DNA of 64,000 nt. It comes from CACIIZ01 sp045565285. GTDB taxonomy: Bacteria > Pseudomonadota > Alphaproteobacteria > Rhodobacterales > Rhodobacteraceae. The translations under genes and the position numbers were made by a program. This document shows, piece by piece, positions 55,148 to 64,000 of this stretch. The notes beneath the pieces were generated by a model. It saw only the letters and a program-made list of their open reading frames with translations. It did not search any database and had not been told where the DNA came from. Positions within the stretch are counted from its first letter, which is position 1. Every line of letters begins with the position of its first letter. Location of the stretch: NCBI GenBank assembly GCA_045565285.1, contig JBJLFR010000026.1, forward strand, positions 14,030 to 78,029, given 5' to 3'.

Positions 55148-55224
55148 TGGTAGGCGAGGCAGGACTCGAACCTGCGACCAAAGCGTTATGAGCGCTCTGC
55201 TCTAACCAACTGAGCTACTCGCCC
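55148..55224 (-). tRNA. tRNA-Met (elongator), anticodon CAT
   Basis: 77 bases including encoded CCA. The D-arm is GCTCAGTTGGTTAGAGC, the anticodon loop CTCATAA reads CAT, and the T-arm has GGTTCGAGTCC. The acceptor GGGCGAG pairs with CTCGCCT, giving a G-U pair at position 1-72. The body resembles elongator Met rather than initiator. An Ile tRNA with a modified CAT anticodon is less likely. Confidence 0.93.
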
Positions 55225-55386
55225 TGACTATTAGAATCTTCAATATCAATAAACTATAATGATGATATAAAGGAAAGAAAAAAAATCTGCAATTTTTAAT
55301 TAAAAAATTTAAATAAATAATTTTTATTTCTCTCTTAATTAAGTTAAAAGAAACATTAAATCATTAATAAATAAATAAATAATAAT

Positions 55387-56418
55387 ATGTCTAAATATAA
55401 AGAAGCCGGTGTTAATATTAAGGAAGGTAATAATTTTGTTTCCTTCATTAAACCAAAAGTTAAAAAGACAAATATTCCAGGTGTTATAGGAAATATGGGA
55501 AGTTTTGGAGGAGCTTTTGATCTCAAAGAAGCTGGATTTGTTGATCCTATTTTAATCTCAGCTACTGATGGTGTTGGAACTAAACTAAAAGTAGCTATAG
55601 AAACAGGAATAACAAATACAGTTGGAATAGACTTGGTTGCTATGTGTGTTAATGACCTTATTTGTGAAGGTGCTAAACCATTATTTTTTCTTGATTATTT
55701 TGCAACATCAAAACTAAAAGTATCCAGTTCGATAAAAATAATTGATGGTATTATTGAAGGATGCAAACAGGCCGGTTGTGCTCTTTTAGGGGGTGAAACA
55801 GCAGAAATGCCTGATTTATATAATAATAATGACTTTGACCTTGCTGGGTTTGCAGTAGGAGCGTTAGAAAGAGGTGATAGTCTACCCTATAAAATAAACA
55901 ATAATGACTTAATTGTTGGATTACCTTCTAGTGGTTTCCATTCAAATGGCTTTGCTCTAATTAGAAAAGTTATAAAAGATGAAAATCTAAATTGGGAATC
56001 TCCTAATCCTATCAATAACAATGCAAAAATAAAAGATGAGCTTTTAATCCCTACAAAAATATATCAAAGAATACTAGGCCCATTAATTTCAAACAAGATA
56101 ATTTCAGGCCTGAGTCATATAACTGGTGGTGGAATTACTGAAAATTTGCCAAGGATATTACCCAATCAATTTTCTTTTGAAATTGATTTAACTAGATGGG
56201 AACTCCCAAAATTAATGTCCTGGGTTATAAAAAAATCAAAAATGACAGAAGAAGAAGCACTCAAGACATTTAATTGTGGTATTGGAATGATCTGTATTGT
56301 TCCAAAAAATAATATTCAAAAATTTTCTGACTATTTTCAGCGAAAAAATGAGACTTTTTATATAATTGGGGAAGTTAAAAAAAATAGATCTAATTTATAT
56401 AAAGGACAAATAGTTTGA
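55387..56418 (+). CDS. purM: phosphoribosylformylglycinamidine cyclo-ligase
   Basis: 343 residues. Landmarks are SYKEAGVNIKEGN-like opening, the FAGLFD-type GGAFDLKEA, ATDGVGTKLKVAIETG, GIDLVAMCVNDL, GCALLGGETAEMPD and SGFHSNGFAL. It makes aminoimidazole ribotide in purine synthesis. Its stop overlaps the TTG start of purN (TTGA), the common alphaproteobacterial purM-purN pairing. Confidence 0.96.
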   Translation: MSKYKEAGVNIKEGNNFVSFIKPKVKKTNIPGVIGNMGSFGGAFDLKEAGFVDPILISATDGVGTKLKVAIETGITNTVGIDLVAMCVNDLICEGAKPLFFLDYFATSKLKVSSSIKIIDGIIEGCKQAGCALLGGETAEMPDLYNNNDFDLAGFAVGALERGDSLPYKINNNDLIVGLPSSGFHSNGFALIRKVIKDENLNWESPNPINNNAKIKDELLIPTKIYQRILGPLISNKIISGLSHITGGGITENLPRILPNQFSFEIDLTRWELPKLMSWVIKKSKMTEEEALKTFNCGIGMICIVPKNNIQKFSDYFQRKNETFYIIGEVKKNRSNLYKGQIV

Positions 56419-57029
56419 AAACTAAAATTAAGATACTGAGAAAAAAAATTGCTATTTTGATATCTGGAACAGGTTCAAATATGGAGGCCATCATAAAAGA
56501 TAGCAGATTAAATAATCATCCTGGAATTGTAAAATTTGTTTTATCCAACAAACCAGATGCTTTAGGTTTAATCAAAGCAAAAAATCTTGGAATAAAGACA
56601 CTTGTTTTTCCCATTGATAATAATCATAGTTTAGAAATTTTTGAGGAAAAACTTCAAAATCTATTAACCATAAAACAAATAGATATTTTGTGTTTAGCAG
56701 GTTTTATGAAAATTTTAAGTAAAAATTTTATCCAAAATTATAAAGGTAAAATCTTAAATATACATCCTTCTATTCTACCTTCAATAAAGGGGATAAATAC
56801 ACATAAAAGAATTTTAGAAAAAGATATTAAAACTCATGGAGCAACTGTTCATGAAGTAACATCAAAACTTGATTCTGGTAAAATTTTAGGTCAAGTAACA
56901 ATAAATATACTGAAAGATGATACTCCTGCAAAACTTGCAAGAAAACTTATTAATAAAGAACACAAGTTATATAAAAAAGTTGTAAGGAATGTTATTGACG
57001 GAAAAAATATTATAATACAAGAAAATTAA
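56415..57029 (+). CDS. purN: phosphoribosylglycinamide formyltransferase
   Basis: 204 residues. The N-terminal IAILISGTGSNMEAII binds the phosphate, LAGFMKILS precedes the catalytic ILNIHPSILPSIKGIN (Asn and His), and GATVHEVTSKLDSGKIL completes the site. It adds the formyl group from 10-formyl-THF. The start is TTG 56415, overlapping the purM stop by 4 bases. It ends convergently with ndk. Confidence 0.95.
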   Translation: MKTKIKILRKKIAILISGTGSNMEAIIKDSRLNNHPGIVKFVLSNKPDALGLIKAKNLGIKTLVFPIDNNHSLEIFEEKLQNLLTIKQIDILCLAGFMKILSKNFIQNYKGKILNIHPSILPSIKGINTHKRILEKDIKTHGATVHEVTSKLDSGKILGQVTINILKDDTPAKLARKLINKEHKLYKKVVRNVIDGKNIIIQEN

Positions 57030-57448
57030 CCAGCCATCTCCAAACCAGAAAAGAAATAACTTATTTCAAAAGCAGCTGTTGTTTCACCATCGGAGCCATG
57101 AACAGAATTTTCTCCTATTGAAAGAGCAAATTCTTTTCTAATAGTGCCTTCATCAGCATCCACAGGATTTGTTGCACCCATAACTTTTCTATTCAAACCA
57201 ATAGCTTCTTCTCCTTCCAAAACTTGAACCACTATAGGTTCAGAAGCCATAAAATTACACAATTCGTCATAAAATGGCCTTTCCTTATGCACTAAGTAAA
57301 AAATGCCAGCTTGTTCTTTGCTTAGTTTAATTCTTTTTTGAGCAATAATTCGTAATCCAGCGTTTTCTAACTTTTGATTAATTGCACCAGTAATATTTCT
57401 TCTAGTTGCATCTGGTTTAATTATTGATAATGTTCTTTGCACTGCCAT
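57026..57448 (-). CDS. ndk: nucleoside diphosphate kinase
   Basis: 140 residues, the full family length. RTLSIIKPDATRRN opens the fold, MGATNPVDADEGTIR follows, and the phospho-acceptor His is in NSVHGSDGETTAAFE. It balances NTP pools. It overlaps the purN end by 4 bases convergently. A small variation: the usual NVHGSDS reads SVHGSDG. Confidence 0.96.
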   Translation of the reverse strand: MAVQRTLSIIKPDATRRNITGAINQKLENAGLRIIAQKRIKLSKEQAGIFYLVHKERPFYDELCNFMASEPIVVQVLEGEEAIGLNRKVMGATNPVDADEGTIRKEFALSIGENSVHGSDGETTAAFEISYFFSGLEMAG

Positions 57449-57622
57449 TTTTGGGCTCCTAGGAAATTATTGAATAAAAATATCTTCCAATTCTATAAAA
57501 GAAATTTAATAATGAATAAATTGTAAGAACATTAAAGTCAAATGAAAGATATTGTATTAATTGAATATAAAATTTAACTCATTTATTATCAATAAAATTA
57601 AACAATTAGAGATGGAAATTTA

Positions 57623-58735
57623 TTGACTACATTTGATAAATATATATTTACTCAACAAATCAAATCTTTTATTTTTTTTTCTTTTGTTTTAGTAGGAATC
57701 CTATGGCTTATTCAATCCATGCCTAGATTGGATGATGTGATTTCCAATGGCCAGTCTGGGCTAGTTTTTATAAAGATTTCAATTCTTATCTTTCCACAAG
57801 TAATGCTAATAGTTTTACCAATATCGGCTTTTGCTGCTACAATCTATGCAATTCATAAACTTATTTCTGAATCAGAACTATTAATTTTTGCCAATGCTGG
57901 TTTATCAAATTTAAGAATAGTATTTCCTATTTTAATATTTGGAGGTTTTGTTTGTTCGATGTTATATTTTTTATCTTTGTATTTAGTACCCTTAAGTCAA
58001 AATAAATTAAGAACTGACCTATATAACATACGTGAGGAATTTTCTAATCGTCTCATAAAAGATCAACAATTTTTTCATCCAATAAAGGGGGTTACTATTT
58101 ATATCAGAGAATCTAGTGACAAAGGTGACATAAAAGGTATATTTATTACTGATATAAGACAAAAAGAGAATAAAGTTACTTATTCTGCCAAAGAAGCTAT
58201 TATAAATAGAACTAACAATGGTTTGATGTTGGTAATGCAAAATGGTTTGCTTCAAATCTTGGATTCAACTAATACTTCACTTACTAACTTAAAATTTAAA
58301 AGAATGGGTTTTGAATTAAATAATTTCCTTCCAATTGGTCCTAGAAACGATATTTCACCAGTTGAAATATTTCCATTAAGTATAATTTCAAATCCAACTA
58401 AATATGGGATAAATAATAGCTATAAAACAAACGAGTTTATAAGTGAAGCACACACTAAATTAGCCACCCCACTAAGTGCTTTAGCTTTAACTCTATTAGC
58501 ATTAAGTTTTTTTTCTGTAAGTGGTCTTAATAAAAGAAGTTATTTGAAAACAATAATTTTTGCAATTACTGCAGCTATTTTTGTACAGTCTTTAATTTCA
58601 GCGTTAAGAACATTAGTTGTTAAGGATAGTAGCCTTTTTTGGATTTTATATTTACCCTCAATTTCGTGTATTTTAGTTTCTTTGTCCTTAATTATATTTA
58701 ACGCCACTATTTCTAGTTTTATTATAAAAAAATAA
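57623..58735 (+). CDS. lptF: LPS export permease LptF
   Basis: 370 residues of the YjgP/YjgQ family: TM helices at about 10-30, 55-75, 95-120 and four more near the C-terminus, with a periplasmic beta-jellyroll between. LIFANAGLSNLRIV and LSALALTLLALSFFS are typical. It moves LPS out of the inner membrane with LptG and LptB. The start is TTG 57623. It leads the lptF-lptG-lptD-surA-rsmA block. Confidence 0.92.
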   Translation: MTTFDKYIFTQQIKSFIFFSFVLVGILWLIQSMPRLDDVISNGQSGLVFIKISILIFPQVMLIVLPISAFAATIYAIHKLISESELLIFANAGLSNLRIVFPILIFGGFVCSMLYFLSLYLVPLSQNKLRTDLYNIREEFSNRLIKDQQFFHPIKGVTIYIRESSDKGDIKGIFITDIRQKENKVTYSAKEAIINRTNNGLMLVMQNGLLQILDSTNTSLTNLKFKRMGFELNNFLPIGPRNDISPVEIFPLSIISNPTKYGINNSYKTNEFISEAHTKLATPLSALALTLLALSFFSVSGLNKRSYLKTIIFAITAAIFVQSLISALRTLVVKDSSLFWILYLPSISCILVSLSLIIFNATISSFIIKK

Positions 58736-58750
58736 TTTTGAAGTAACTAA

Positions 58751-59854
58751 ATGATATTATCATATTATATAGGTTTAAAATATCTATTCAGTTTTTTCTG
58801 GTCTTTCCTCGCTATATTTTTTTTAATATTACTAGTTGATGGATCTGACCAGCTTGTCAACATGTCTTCCCAAGGTCATAGCTTTGTTGTTGGTTTAAAA
58901 AATGCCTTTATAAGATCTCCTCTTCACATCTTAGAAACATTACCTCTGATAATTATGTTAGGCAGCTTAACTTGCTTTTTAAGCCTTACTAGAAGTAATG
59001 AATTAATTATTACCAGAAGTTCTGGAAGATCTGCTATTAGAATACTTTTTTTCCCAATAATTATAACTCTTATTATTGGAATGTTAGGAACTACAATAGG
59101 AAATCCATTAGTTTCTATATCAATAAAGTCTTCAGAAAATTTGCTAGAAGAATTGGGGATAAAACAAAAAAGTTTTTTGTCAGTAAGTACTGACGGTATA
59201 TGGCTAAGGGAAGCTGATAAAGACAAACAAATTGTTGTGAGATCTAATAGGACTAATGCTAGCGGTACAGAATTATTTGATTTGACACTATTTGAATTTG
59301 ATGGAGAAGATAATTTAAAAAAAAGGATACATGCAAAAAAAGGAAGTATTATTAATAAGCACTGGGAACTTAAGGACATTAGCATTTGGGAATATGTACC
59401 TCAAAAAAACCTGATTTCAGATTTTGAATTTAAACAAATCAATGAATTATCTCTTAGTACTAACTTATCTCAAGATCAGATATTGAATAGCTTTTCAGAC
59501 CCTAGATCAATCAATTTTTGGTCAATACCAGATTTTATAAACAAACTAGAAATATCTGGTTTTTCAGCCACCAGGCATAAACTATTTTATCAAAATGAAT
59601 TATCACGACCACTTTTTTTACTAGCTATGATGTTAATAGGTGCAACATTTGCTATGAGGTATACGGGGTTTAACCAAGCAGGATTATTAATCTTAATTTC
59701 GGTGTTAGCAGGTTTTATACTATTTTCACTAGAGAGAATAGCTATTACATTAGGAGAAGCACAACAAATACCAATTTTATTAGCAGCTTATGGTCCTCCA
59801 ACTATTGGCATACTTGTTTCACTCGGATTATTACTTCACCTTGAGGATGGTTAG
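58751..59854 (+). CDS. lptG: LPS export permease LptG
   Basis: 367 residues, the second YjgP/YjgQ paralogue: six helices and a jellyroll domain (SVSTDGIWLREAD, then ELKDISIWEY). SRPLFLLAMMLIGATFAMR begins the second membrane half. It follows lptF by 15 bases and forms the LptFG pair. Confidence 0.92.
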   Translation: MILSYYIGLKYLFSFFWSFLAIFFLILLVDGSDQLVNMSSQGHSFVVGLKNAFIRSPLHILETLPLIIMLGSLTCFLSLTRSNELIITRSSGRSAIRILFFPIIITLIIGMLGTTIGNPLVSISIKSSENLLEELGIKQKSFLSVSTDGIWLREADKDKQIVVRSNRTNASGTELFDLTLFEFDGEDNLKKRIHAKKGSIINKHWELKDISIWEYVPQKNLISDFEFKQINELSLSTNLSQDQILNSFSDPRSINFWSIPDFINKLEISGFSATRHKLFYQNELSRPLFLLAMMLIGATFAMRYTGFNQAGLLILISVLAGFILFSLERIAITLGEAQQIPILLAAYGPPTIGILVSLGLLLHLEDG

Positions 59855-59859
59855 CAGTT

Positions 59860-61962
59860 TTGAAACTTCTTAAAAATATATCAATTATTTATTCTTTTAT
59901 ATTAATTATATCTTTTTCTAATTTATTATTTGCTAGCAATAATTTTAATTTAATTGCAGATCAAATTTCTATTTCAGATGAAGGTGATAAAATAATAGCT
60001 CAAGGTAATGTGAAAATTTATTCTAGCAATAAAGTACTAAATGCTGAAAAAATAATCTACAATAATTCAAATTACTTAGTACAAGTTTATGGTCCAATAA
60101 AAATTATTGATGATAATAATATTACAATAACTGCAGATTACTCATTAGTTTCTAAGGATTTAAAAAAAATAATTAGCAGCGGAGTAAAAGCACTTTTTGA
60201 AGATTATTTCAAAATTACATCTGAAGAAATTAAATACAATTCTGGAGGTAAAACTAAATTCAAAAACTCAATTGGAACTTCTTGTAAAATATGTTCTGAA
60301 GATACTTCTCCTCCTTTATGGAATATAAAATCCAAATTAATAGTTCACGATCAAGATAATAAAACCTTAATATTTAAAAATGCATTATTAGAGATTGGTG
60401 GTATTCCAGTTTTTTATACTCCATATTTGAAAACTCCTCAACCAGGAGTAAAACGAGCTTCGGGCTTTCTAACACCCTCAATTATAAGTTCTGATATAAA
60501 TGGTTATGGCATAAAACAACCATATTTTATTGTTTTAAATAATAATTCAGATTTAACTGTTTCTTTATTTAAAACTAATCAAACAATATTATTCGAAACT
60601 GAATATAGAGCAAACCTAAAAAATGAAAATATAAATATAAAATCAACCCTAGAACCTAACATTACCAATAAAAAAATTAATGGCTTTATAAATGTAAAAG
60701 GAGAAAAAATATATCCTGAAAGTTTCAATCTTGAATATGATTTTACTTTATTTGACAAAAAAAAATCACTGATATCCTATGATCATGAAATAACTGACTA
60801 TGTATCTAATTATTTAGCTATTAATAAATTTGAAAATAATAAAAAGAAAACTTTTGAAACTTTTTATTATCAATCATTAAGAACACCTGTTGGAGAAGAA
60901 CCAATAATTTTTCCTAATTATGAAGAAAAAAATATAAATAATCTATTTATTAATAATACTATATTATCAAATAGTTTTGGTATTTTGAACCTTTTTAATA
61001 AGAATAAAAGATATACAAGAATTGATCATACTTCCGAACTCAGGTATAATAATATTTACAAAAGTGGTTTAATTTTTGAAAATTTAGGAAAAGTTTCAAA
61101 TTATATTTATAATATAAGAGAGAAAGATAATCTTGAATCTAACTACTTTGAAATAAAACCACTAATATCAACAACAATATCTTATCCCTTGATCAAGTTA
61201 AACAATAGCAAAAATAAGGAGTTTTTGATACCAAAATTACAAGTTAATTATTCACCTATTAAATTTTCTAATTCAAACTCAAATCAAGACAGTGTAGAAA
61301 TTGATTTGGATAAAACAAGTCTTTTTTCAATGAATAGATTTTCTGGCAAAGATATGCAGGAACAAGGTTTTTGGGTAAATTCAGGAATAAAATATGAAAA
61401 TAAAACCATAAATGAAAAAAATTTTGGAACAGAGTTAGGTCAAATATTTAGATTCAATAATATCAATCAATTTTCAGAAACGACAGGTCTCAATGGAAAA
61501 AATTCTGATTTTTTAATCTCTAGCTTTTTTGATTACAGTAACTTTTTCAGTTTGAAAAATACTTCATTATTAACAAATAACCTAAAATTTAGAAAATCAG
61601 AAACTAGTATGAATTTTAATGGGAAAAAAAACAAAATTTCAAGTAGTTTAATCTATGAAACTAATAACATAAATCACTATGAGAAAAAAAACCTAACTGA
61701 ATTTTTTATTTCATTACTATCTAAAATTAACAAAAATTGGAAAAGTAATTTTGATTTAAGACATGACATAACTAATAATCAAACAATTAGTGCTTCCACA
61801 GGCTTGACTTTTAAAAACGAGTGTGTTGATTTTTCTGTTAATATTGGCAAACGATTTGCTAGTTCTGAAAAACTCCCAGAGGATACACGTATTGAACTGA
61901 GCTTTGATCTGGGAGGTTTTGGCAAACGCACTAATCCTTCCAATAGTTGTAGTATTATGTAA
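59860..61962 (+). CDS. lptD: outer-membrane LPS assembly protein LptD
   Basis: 700 residues. The signal peptide ends near LLFASNN; an OstA/LptA-like domain follows (IADQISISDEGDKIIAQGNV), then IPVFYTPYLKTPQPGVKRASGFL and the C-terminal beta-barrel. Cysteines lie in SCKICSE and near the C-terminus (ECVDF, NSCSIM), as needed for LptD disulfides. The start is TTG 59860, 5 bases after lptG. It inserts LPS into the outer leaflet with LptE, which is not in the window. Confidence 0.92.
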   Translation: MKLLKNISIIYSFILIISFSNLLFASNNFNLIADQISISDEGDKIIAQGNVKIYSSNKVLNAEKIIYNNSNYLVQVYGPIKIIDDNNITITADYSLVSKDLKKIISSGVKALFEDYFKITSEEIKYNSGGKTKFKNSIGTSCKICSEDTSPPLWNIKSKLIVHDQDNKTLIFKNALLEIGGIPVFYTPYLKTPQPGVKRASGFLTPSIISSDINGYGIKQPYFIVLNNNSDLTVSLFKTNQTILFETEYRANLKNENINIKSTLEPNITNKKINGFINVKGEKIYPESFNLEYDFTLFDKKKSLISYDHEITDYVSNYLAINKFENNKKKTFETFYYQSLRTPVGEEPIIFPNYEEKNINNLFINNTILSNSFGILNLFNKNKRYTRIDHTSELRYNNIYKSGLIFENLGKVSNYIYNIREKDNLESNYFEIKPLISTTISYPLIKLNNSKNKEFLIPKLQVNYSPIKFSNSNSNQDSVEIDLDKTSLFSMNRFSGKDMQEQGFWVNSGIKYENKTINEKNFGTELGQIFRFNNINQFSETTGLNGKNSDFLISSFFDYSNFFSLKNTSLLTNNLKFRKSETSMNFNGKKNKISSSLIYETNNINHYEKKNLTEFFISLLSKINKNWKSNFDLRHDITNNQTISASTGLTFKNECVDFSVNIGKRFASSEKLPEDTRIELSFDLGGFGKRTNPSNSCSIM

Positions 61963-61985
61963 ACAAGTTTATTTAGGAAACATAA

Positions 61986-63170
61986 ATGCTTATCAGATTA
62001 ATTTTGAATAAAATAAAAATGAACAAATTCCTATTAGAATTTGTTTTTGTTTTAATTTTGACTTTTATAATAGTAGTTGATTTTGCTCAATCTTCACAAT
62101 TTTCACCAGCTATTAAGGTGAATAATGTTTTTATTTCTAAATATGAGGTAAATGAGAGAAAAAAATTGTTAATAGCATTAGGAACATCTAAATTAGAAGC
62201 AAAAAAAATTGCACAGCAAAATCTAATTAGTGAAACATTACAAAAGCTTCATGCTAAATCGATAGGAGTAAAAGTACTACCCAGTCAAGTAGAAGAAGTT
62301 TTTAATAATTTTATTTCTGTTAGATCACTGACAAAAAGTAGTTTGAAAAAAAGTTTAAAGAAATTTGGATCTTCTTTGGATGAACTTAGATCTTATTTAG
62401 AAGCAACCGTATTAATGCGCAACATCATTAATAGTACTTTTTATTCAAGAATGACTATTGCCGATTTTGATTTTTCTCTTTTTAGACCTACAGCCTCGAC
62501 TTCCATCCCCACCCAATTAAATATATCAGAGATAATAATTCCTTTTTCTATAAGAGGTAGAGAAAATACCATAAAACTAGGAGAAAGAATTATTAAAGAT
62601 CTTAATAATGGTGAGAGTTTTGAAAAATTGGCAAAGCGATTTTCTAAGGCTTTAACATCAAAAAATGGTGGTTTAATTGGTTTTGTATCTTTAGATACAT
62701 TACAAGATGATTTAAAGGAAATATTAATTACGTTAAAAGGTGGAAAAAATTCTAATCTTATTATTACTTCCCAAAATATAATGATTTTTAAAGTAAATTC
62801 ATGGAAAAATACTGAAAAAATTCACAATCCACCAAGTGAAGTCACTTATGCATTTATTTCAAAAAAAGAGAGCAAAATAAATACTTGCAATTCAATAGAT
62901 GAAGAAAAAATTCAAGGACCAATTAGGAATAATAAATTAGATAAAAGAATTAGTGACACTTTAAATCAATTAAGACCGTCAGAAAAAATATTGTTTACAG
63001 ATAAAAATGGTAAAAAATCTTTTCTGATACTTTGTAGTAGAAGATTAATATTGTCAGTTAATTCAATAAAATTACTACAAGGACAGCTATTACAAAATAG
63101 ATTACTAAAACTCGCAGAAGGTCTAAATTTAGAACTGAAGAGAACTGCAGAAATAAAATATATAAAATGA
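61986..63170 (+). CDS. surA: periplasmic chaperone SurA (parvulin-type)
   Basis: 394 residues. The start ATG 61986 has AGGAAAC just upstream; an in-frame ATG 11 codons on would give a tighter signal peptide (ending near FAQSSQF). The N-domain (IKVNNVFISKYEVNERKK) is followed by one clear parvulin domain (LNISEIIIPF, then FEKLAKRFSKALTSKNGGLIGFV) and a weak second domain. It folds outer-membrane proteins such as LptD. It follows lptD by 23 bases. Confidence 0.9.
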   Translation: MLIRLILNKIKMNKFLLEFVFVLILTFIIVVDFAQSSQFSPAIKVNNVFISKYEVNERKKLLIALGTSKLEAKKIAQQNLISETLQKLHAKSIGVKVLPSQVEEVFNNFISVRSLTKSSLKKSLKKFGSSLDELRSYLEATVLMRNIINSTFYSRMTIADFDFSLFRPTASTSIPTQLNISEIIIPFSIRGRENTIKLGERIIKDLNNGESFEKLAKRFSKALTSKNGGLIGFVSLDTLQDDLKEILITLKGGKNSNLIITSQNIMIFKVNSWKNTEKIHNPPSEVTYAFISKKESKINTCNSIDEEKIQGPIRNNKLDKRISDTLNQLRPSEKILFTDKNGKKSFLILCSRRLILSVNSIKLLQGQLLQNRLLKLAEGLNLELKRTAEIKYIK

Positions 63171-63189
63171 AATTTATTAAAGTTAATAT

Positions 63190-64000
63190 ATGAGTGCTAT
63201 TAAAACAATTAATAAAATAAAATCTTATGGAATAAAAGCAAAAAAAAAATATGGTCAAAATTTCATATTTGATCAAAATATTTTGTTTAAGATTGTTCAA
63301 AAATCAAAAATAATTGAAAATATCAATATACTTGAGATTGGTCCAGGACCTGGAGGACTTACCCAAGAAATATTAAAGGCGAATGTTAATCAGGTTTATG
63401 TTGTTGAAAAAGATAAAGATCTTTTGCCAATACTCAATGACATAAGAAATTTATACCCAAATAAATTGAATATTATTTTTGAAGATGCTTTAAATTTTGA
63501 TATTAAAACGTTAAATGACTTCCCTTTTAAAATTATTTCAAACTTACCATATAATATATCAACTGTTTTACTAATAAAATGGCTCACAAGTGATATTTGT
63601 AATACTTCATGCAAATCTTTGACTTTAATGTTTCAAAAGGAAGTTGCCGAAAGAATAGTAGCTAAAACTGGTTCATCGAAACGATCAAGAATAAGCATTA
63701 TTTCAGAATTATATACTAATCCAAAATTAGTTCTAAATGTATCCTCAGGTTCATTTATTCCAAAACCTAAAGTAGACAGTGCGCTTATTTATTTTGAAAT
63801 ACTAAAAAAACCAAGATATGAAATTAATCAAAAGAGATTCAAAATTATTGTAGACAAAGCTTTTAACCAAAAAAGAAAAATGATTAGATCAAGTTTAAAG
63901 AATACTTTTCCAAACATTAGTTTAACTCTACAGAAAGTAGAAATTGATGAAACTAAGAGGCCTGAATCTATTGATTTAAAAAGTTTTTGTGATTTATCAT
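63190..64000 (+). CDS. rsmA: 16S rRNA dimethyladenosine methyltransferase RsmA (KsgA), 3' end cut by window
   Basis: 270 residues visible from ATG 63190. Landmarks are KKKYGQNFIFDQNIL, the SAM motif ILEIGPGPGGLTQEIL, FEDALNFD, the catalytic ISNLPYNIST and FQKEVAERIVA. It dimethylates two adenosines near the 3' end of 16S rRNA. In many alphaproteobacteria pdxA lies between surA and rsmA; here only 19 bases do. Confidence 0.95.
   Translation, partial: MSAIKTINKIKSYGIKAKKKYGQNFIFDQNILFKIVQKSKIIENINILEIGPGPGGLTQEILKANVNQVYVVEKDKDLLPILNDIRNLYPNKLNIIFEDALNFDIKTLNDFPFKIISNLPYNISTVLLIKWLTSDICNTSCKSLTLMFQKEVAERIVAKTGSSKRSRISIISELYTNPKLVLNVSSGSFIPKPKVDSALIYFEILKKPRYEINQKRFKIIVDKAFNQKRKMIRSSLKNTFPNISLTLQKVEIDETKRPESIDLKSFCDLS

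Noticed and set aside
58924..59385. 153-codon open frame on the minus strand
   Set aside because: It is fully antisense to lptG, which is intact and expected in this operon.

Overview
The window is strongly AT-rich, densely coded DNA that looks like a planktonic marine alphaproteobacterium. Supporting signs are the gene order lptF-lptG-lptD-surA-rsmA at the right end, a DMSP lyase of the DddP type, a TRAP transporter, an amino-acid-type ABC transporter, a dgcN-dgcA pair and a GcvT-fused flavin dehydrogenase. A low-GC SAR116-like lineage would fit, but nothing here fixes the taxon, so that placement is inference. TTG start codons are frequent.

Layout. 0-4.4 kb: a RACo-like corrinoid-protein activator, a BLUF blue-light sensor, a coiled-coil orphan and an OlsB-like acyltransferase. 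4.4-13.1 kb: a dimethylglycine/sarcosine-dehydrogenase-like enzyme divergent from a complete ABC amino-acid importer, then a complete DctPQM TRAP transporter. 13.1-18.3 kb: a class IV aminotransferase, a SOUL protein, and dddP followed by an HD-domain protein and an alpha/beta hydrolase. 18.3-26.3 kb: a GAF protein, dgcN-dgcA, a sterol-desaturase-family enzyme, a BciA-like reductase, and a purine salvage group (amidohydrolase, nucleoside phosphorylase, cupin). 26.3-33.2 kb: a zone of gene decay or sequence error. Here an SDR is fused to the tail of a nucleoside-transporter permease, and four genes carry single-base frameshifts (that SDR, an HMGL-like synthase, a dimethylarginine hydrolase, a gamma-glutamylcyclotransferase-like protein). 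They lie among intact genes (ABC1 kinase, SDR, MATE pump, flavoprotein). 34.6-36.7 kb: small orphan and secreted proteins beside tRNA-Asn. 37-48.9 kb: an MBL hydrolase, an EnvZ-like kinase, the two halves of an ACAD10/11-type system, a photolyase, a DUF350 protein with an anchored serine protease, a DMT exporter, purF, nth and an MFS transporter. 49-54.3 kb: an accessory-looking stretch with an ankyrin protein, a large secreted RTX metalloprotease holding four near-identical 354-bp repeats, and a putative regulator. 55-64 kb: tRNA-Met, purM-purN, ndk, and the LPS-export/outer-membrane block lptF-lptG-lptD-surA-rsmA (rsmA cut by the window end).

Much of the content concerns scavenging of small organic N, S and methyl compounds: amines, amino acids, D-glutamate derivatives, DMSP, purines and organic acids. 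Light responses (BLUF, photolyase) and envelope building accompany this. No rRNA, CRISPR array, integrase or insertion sequence was seen. The most notable items are the SDR-permease fusion and indel cluster, the apparent ATT start of purF, the recently amplified repeats in the metalloprotease, the dddP-HD-hydrolase cassette, and an isolated BciA-like gene without photosynthesis genes nearby.
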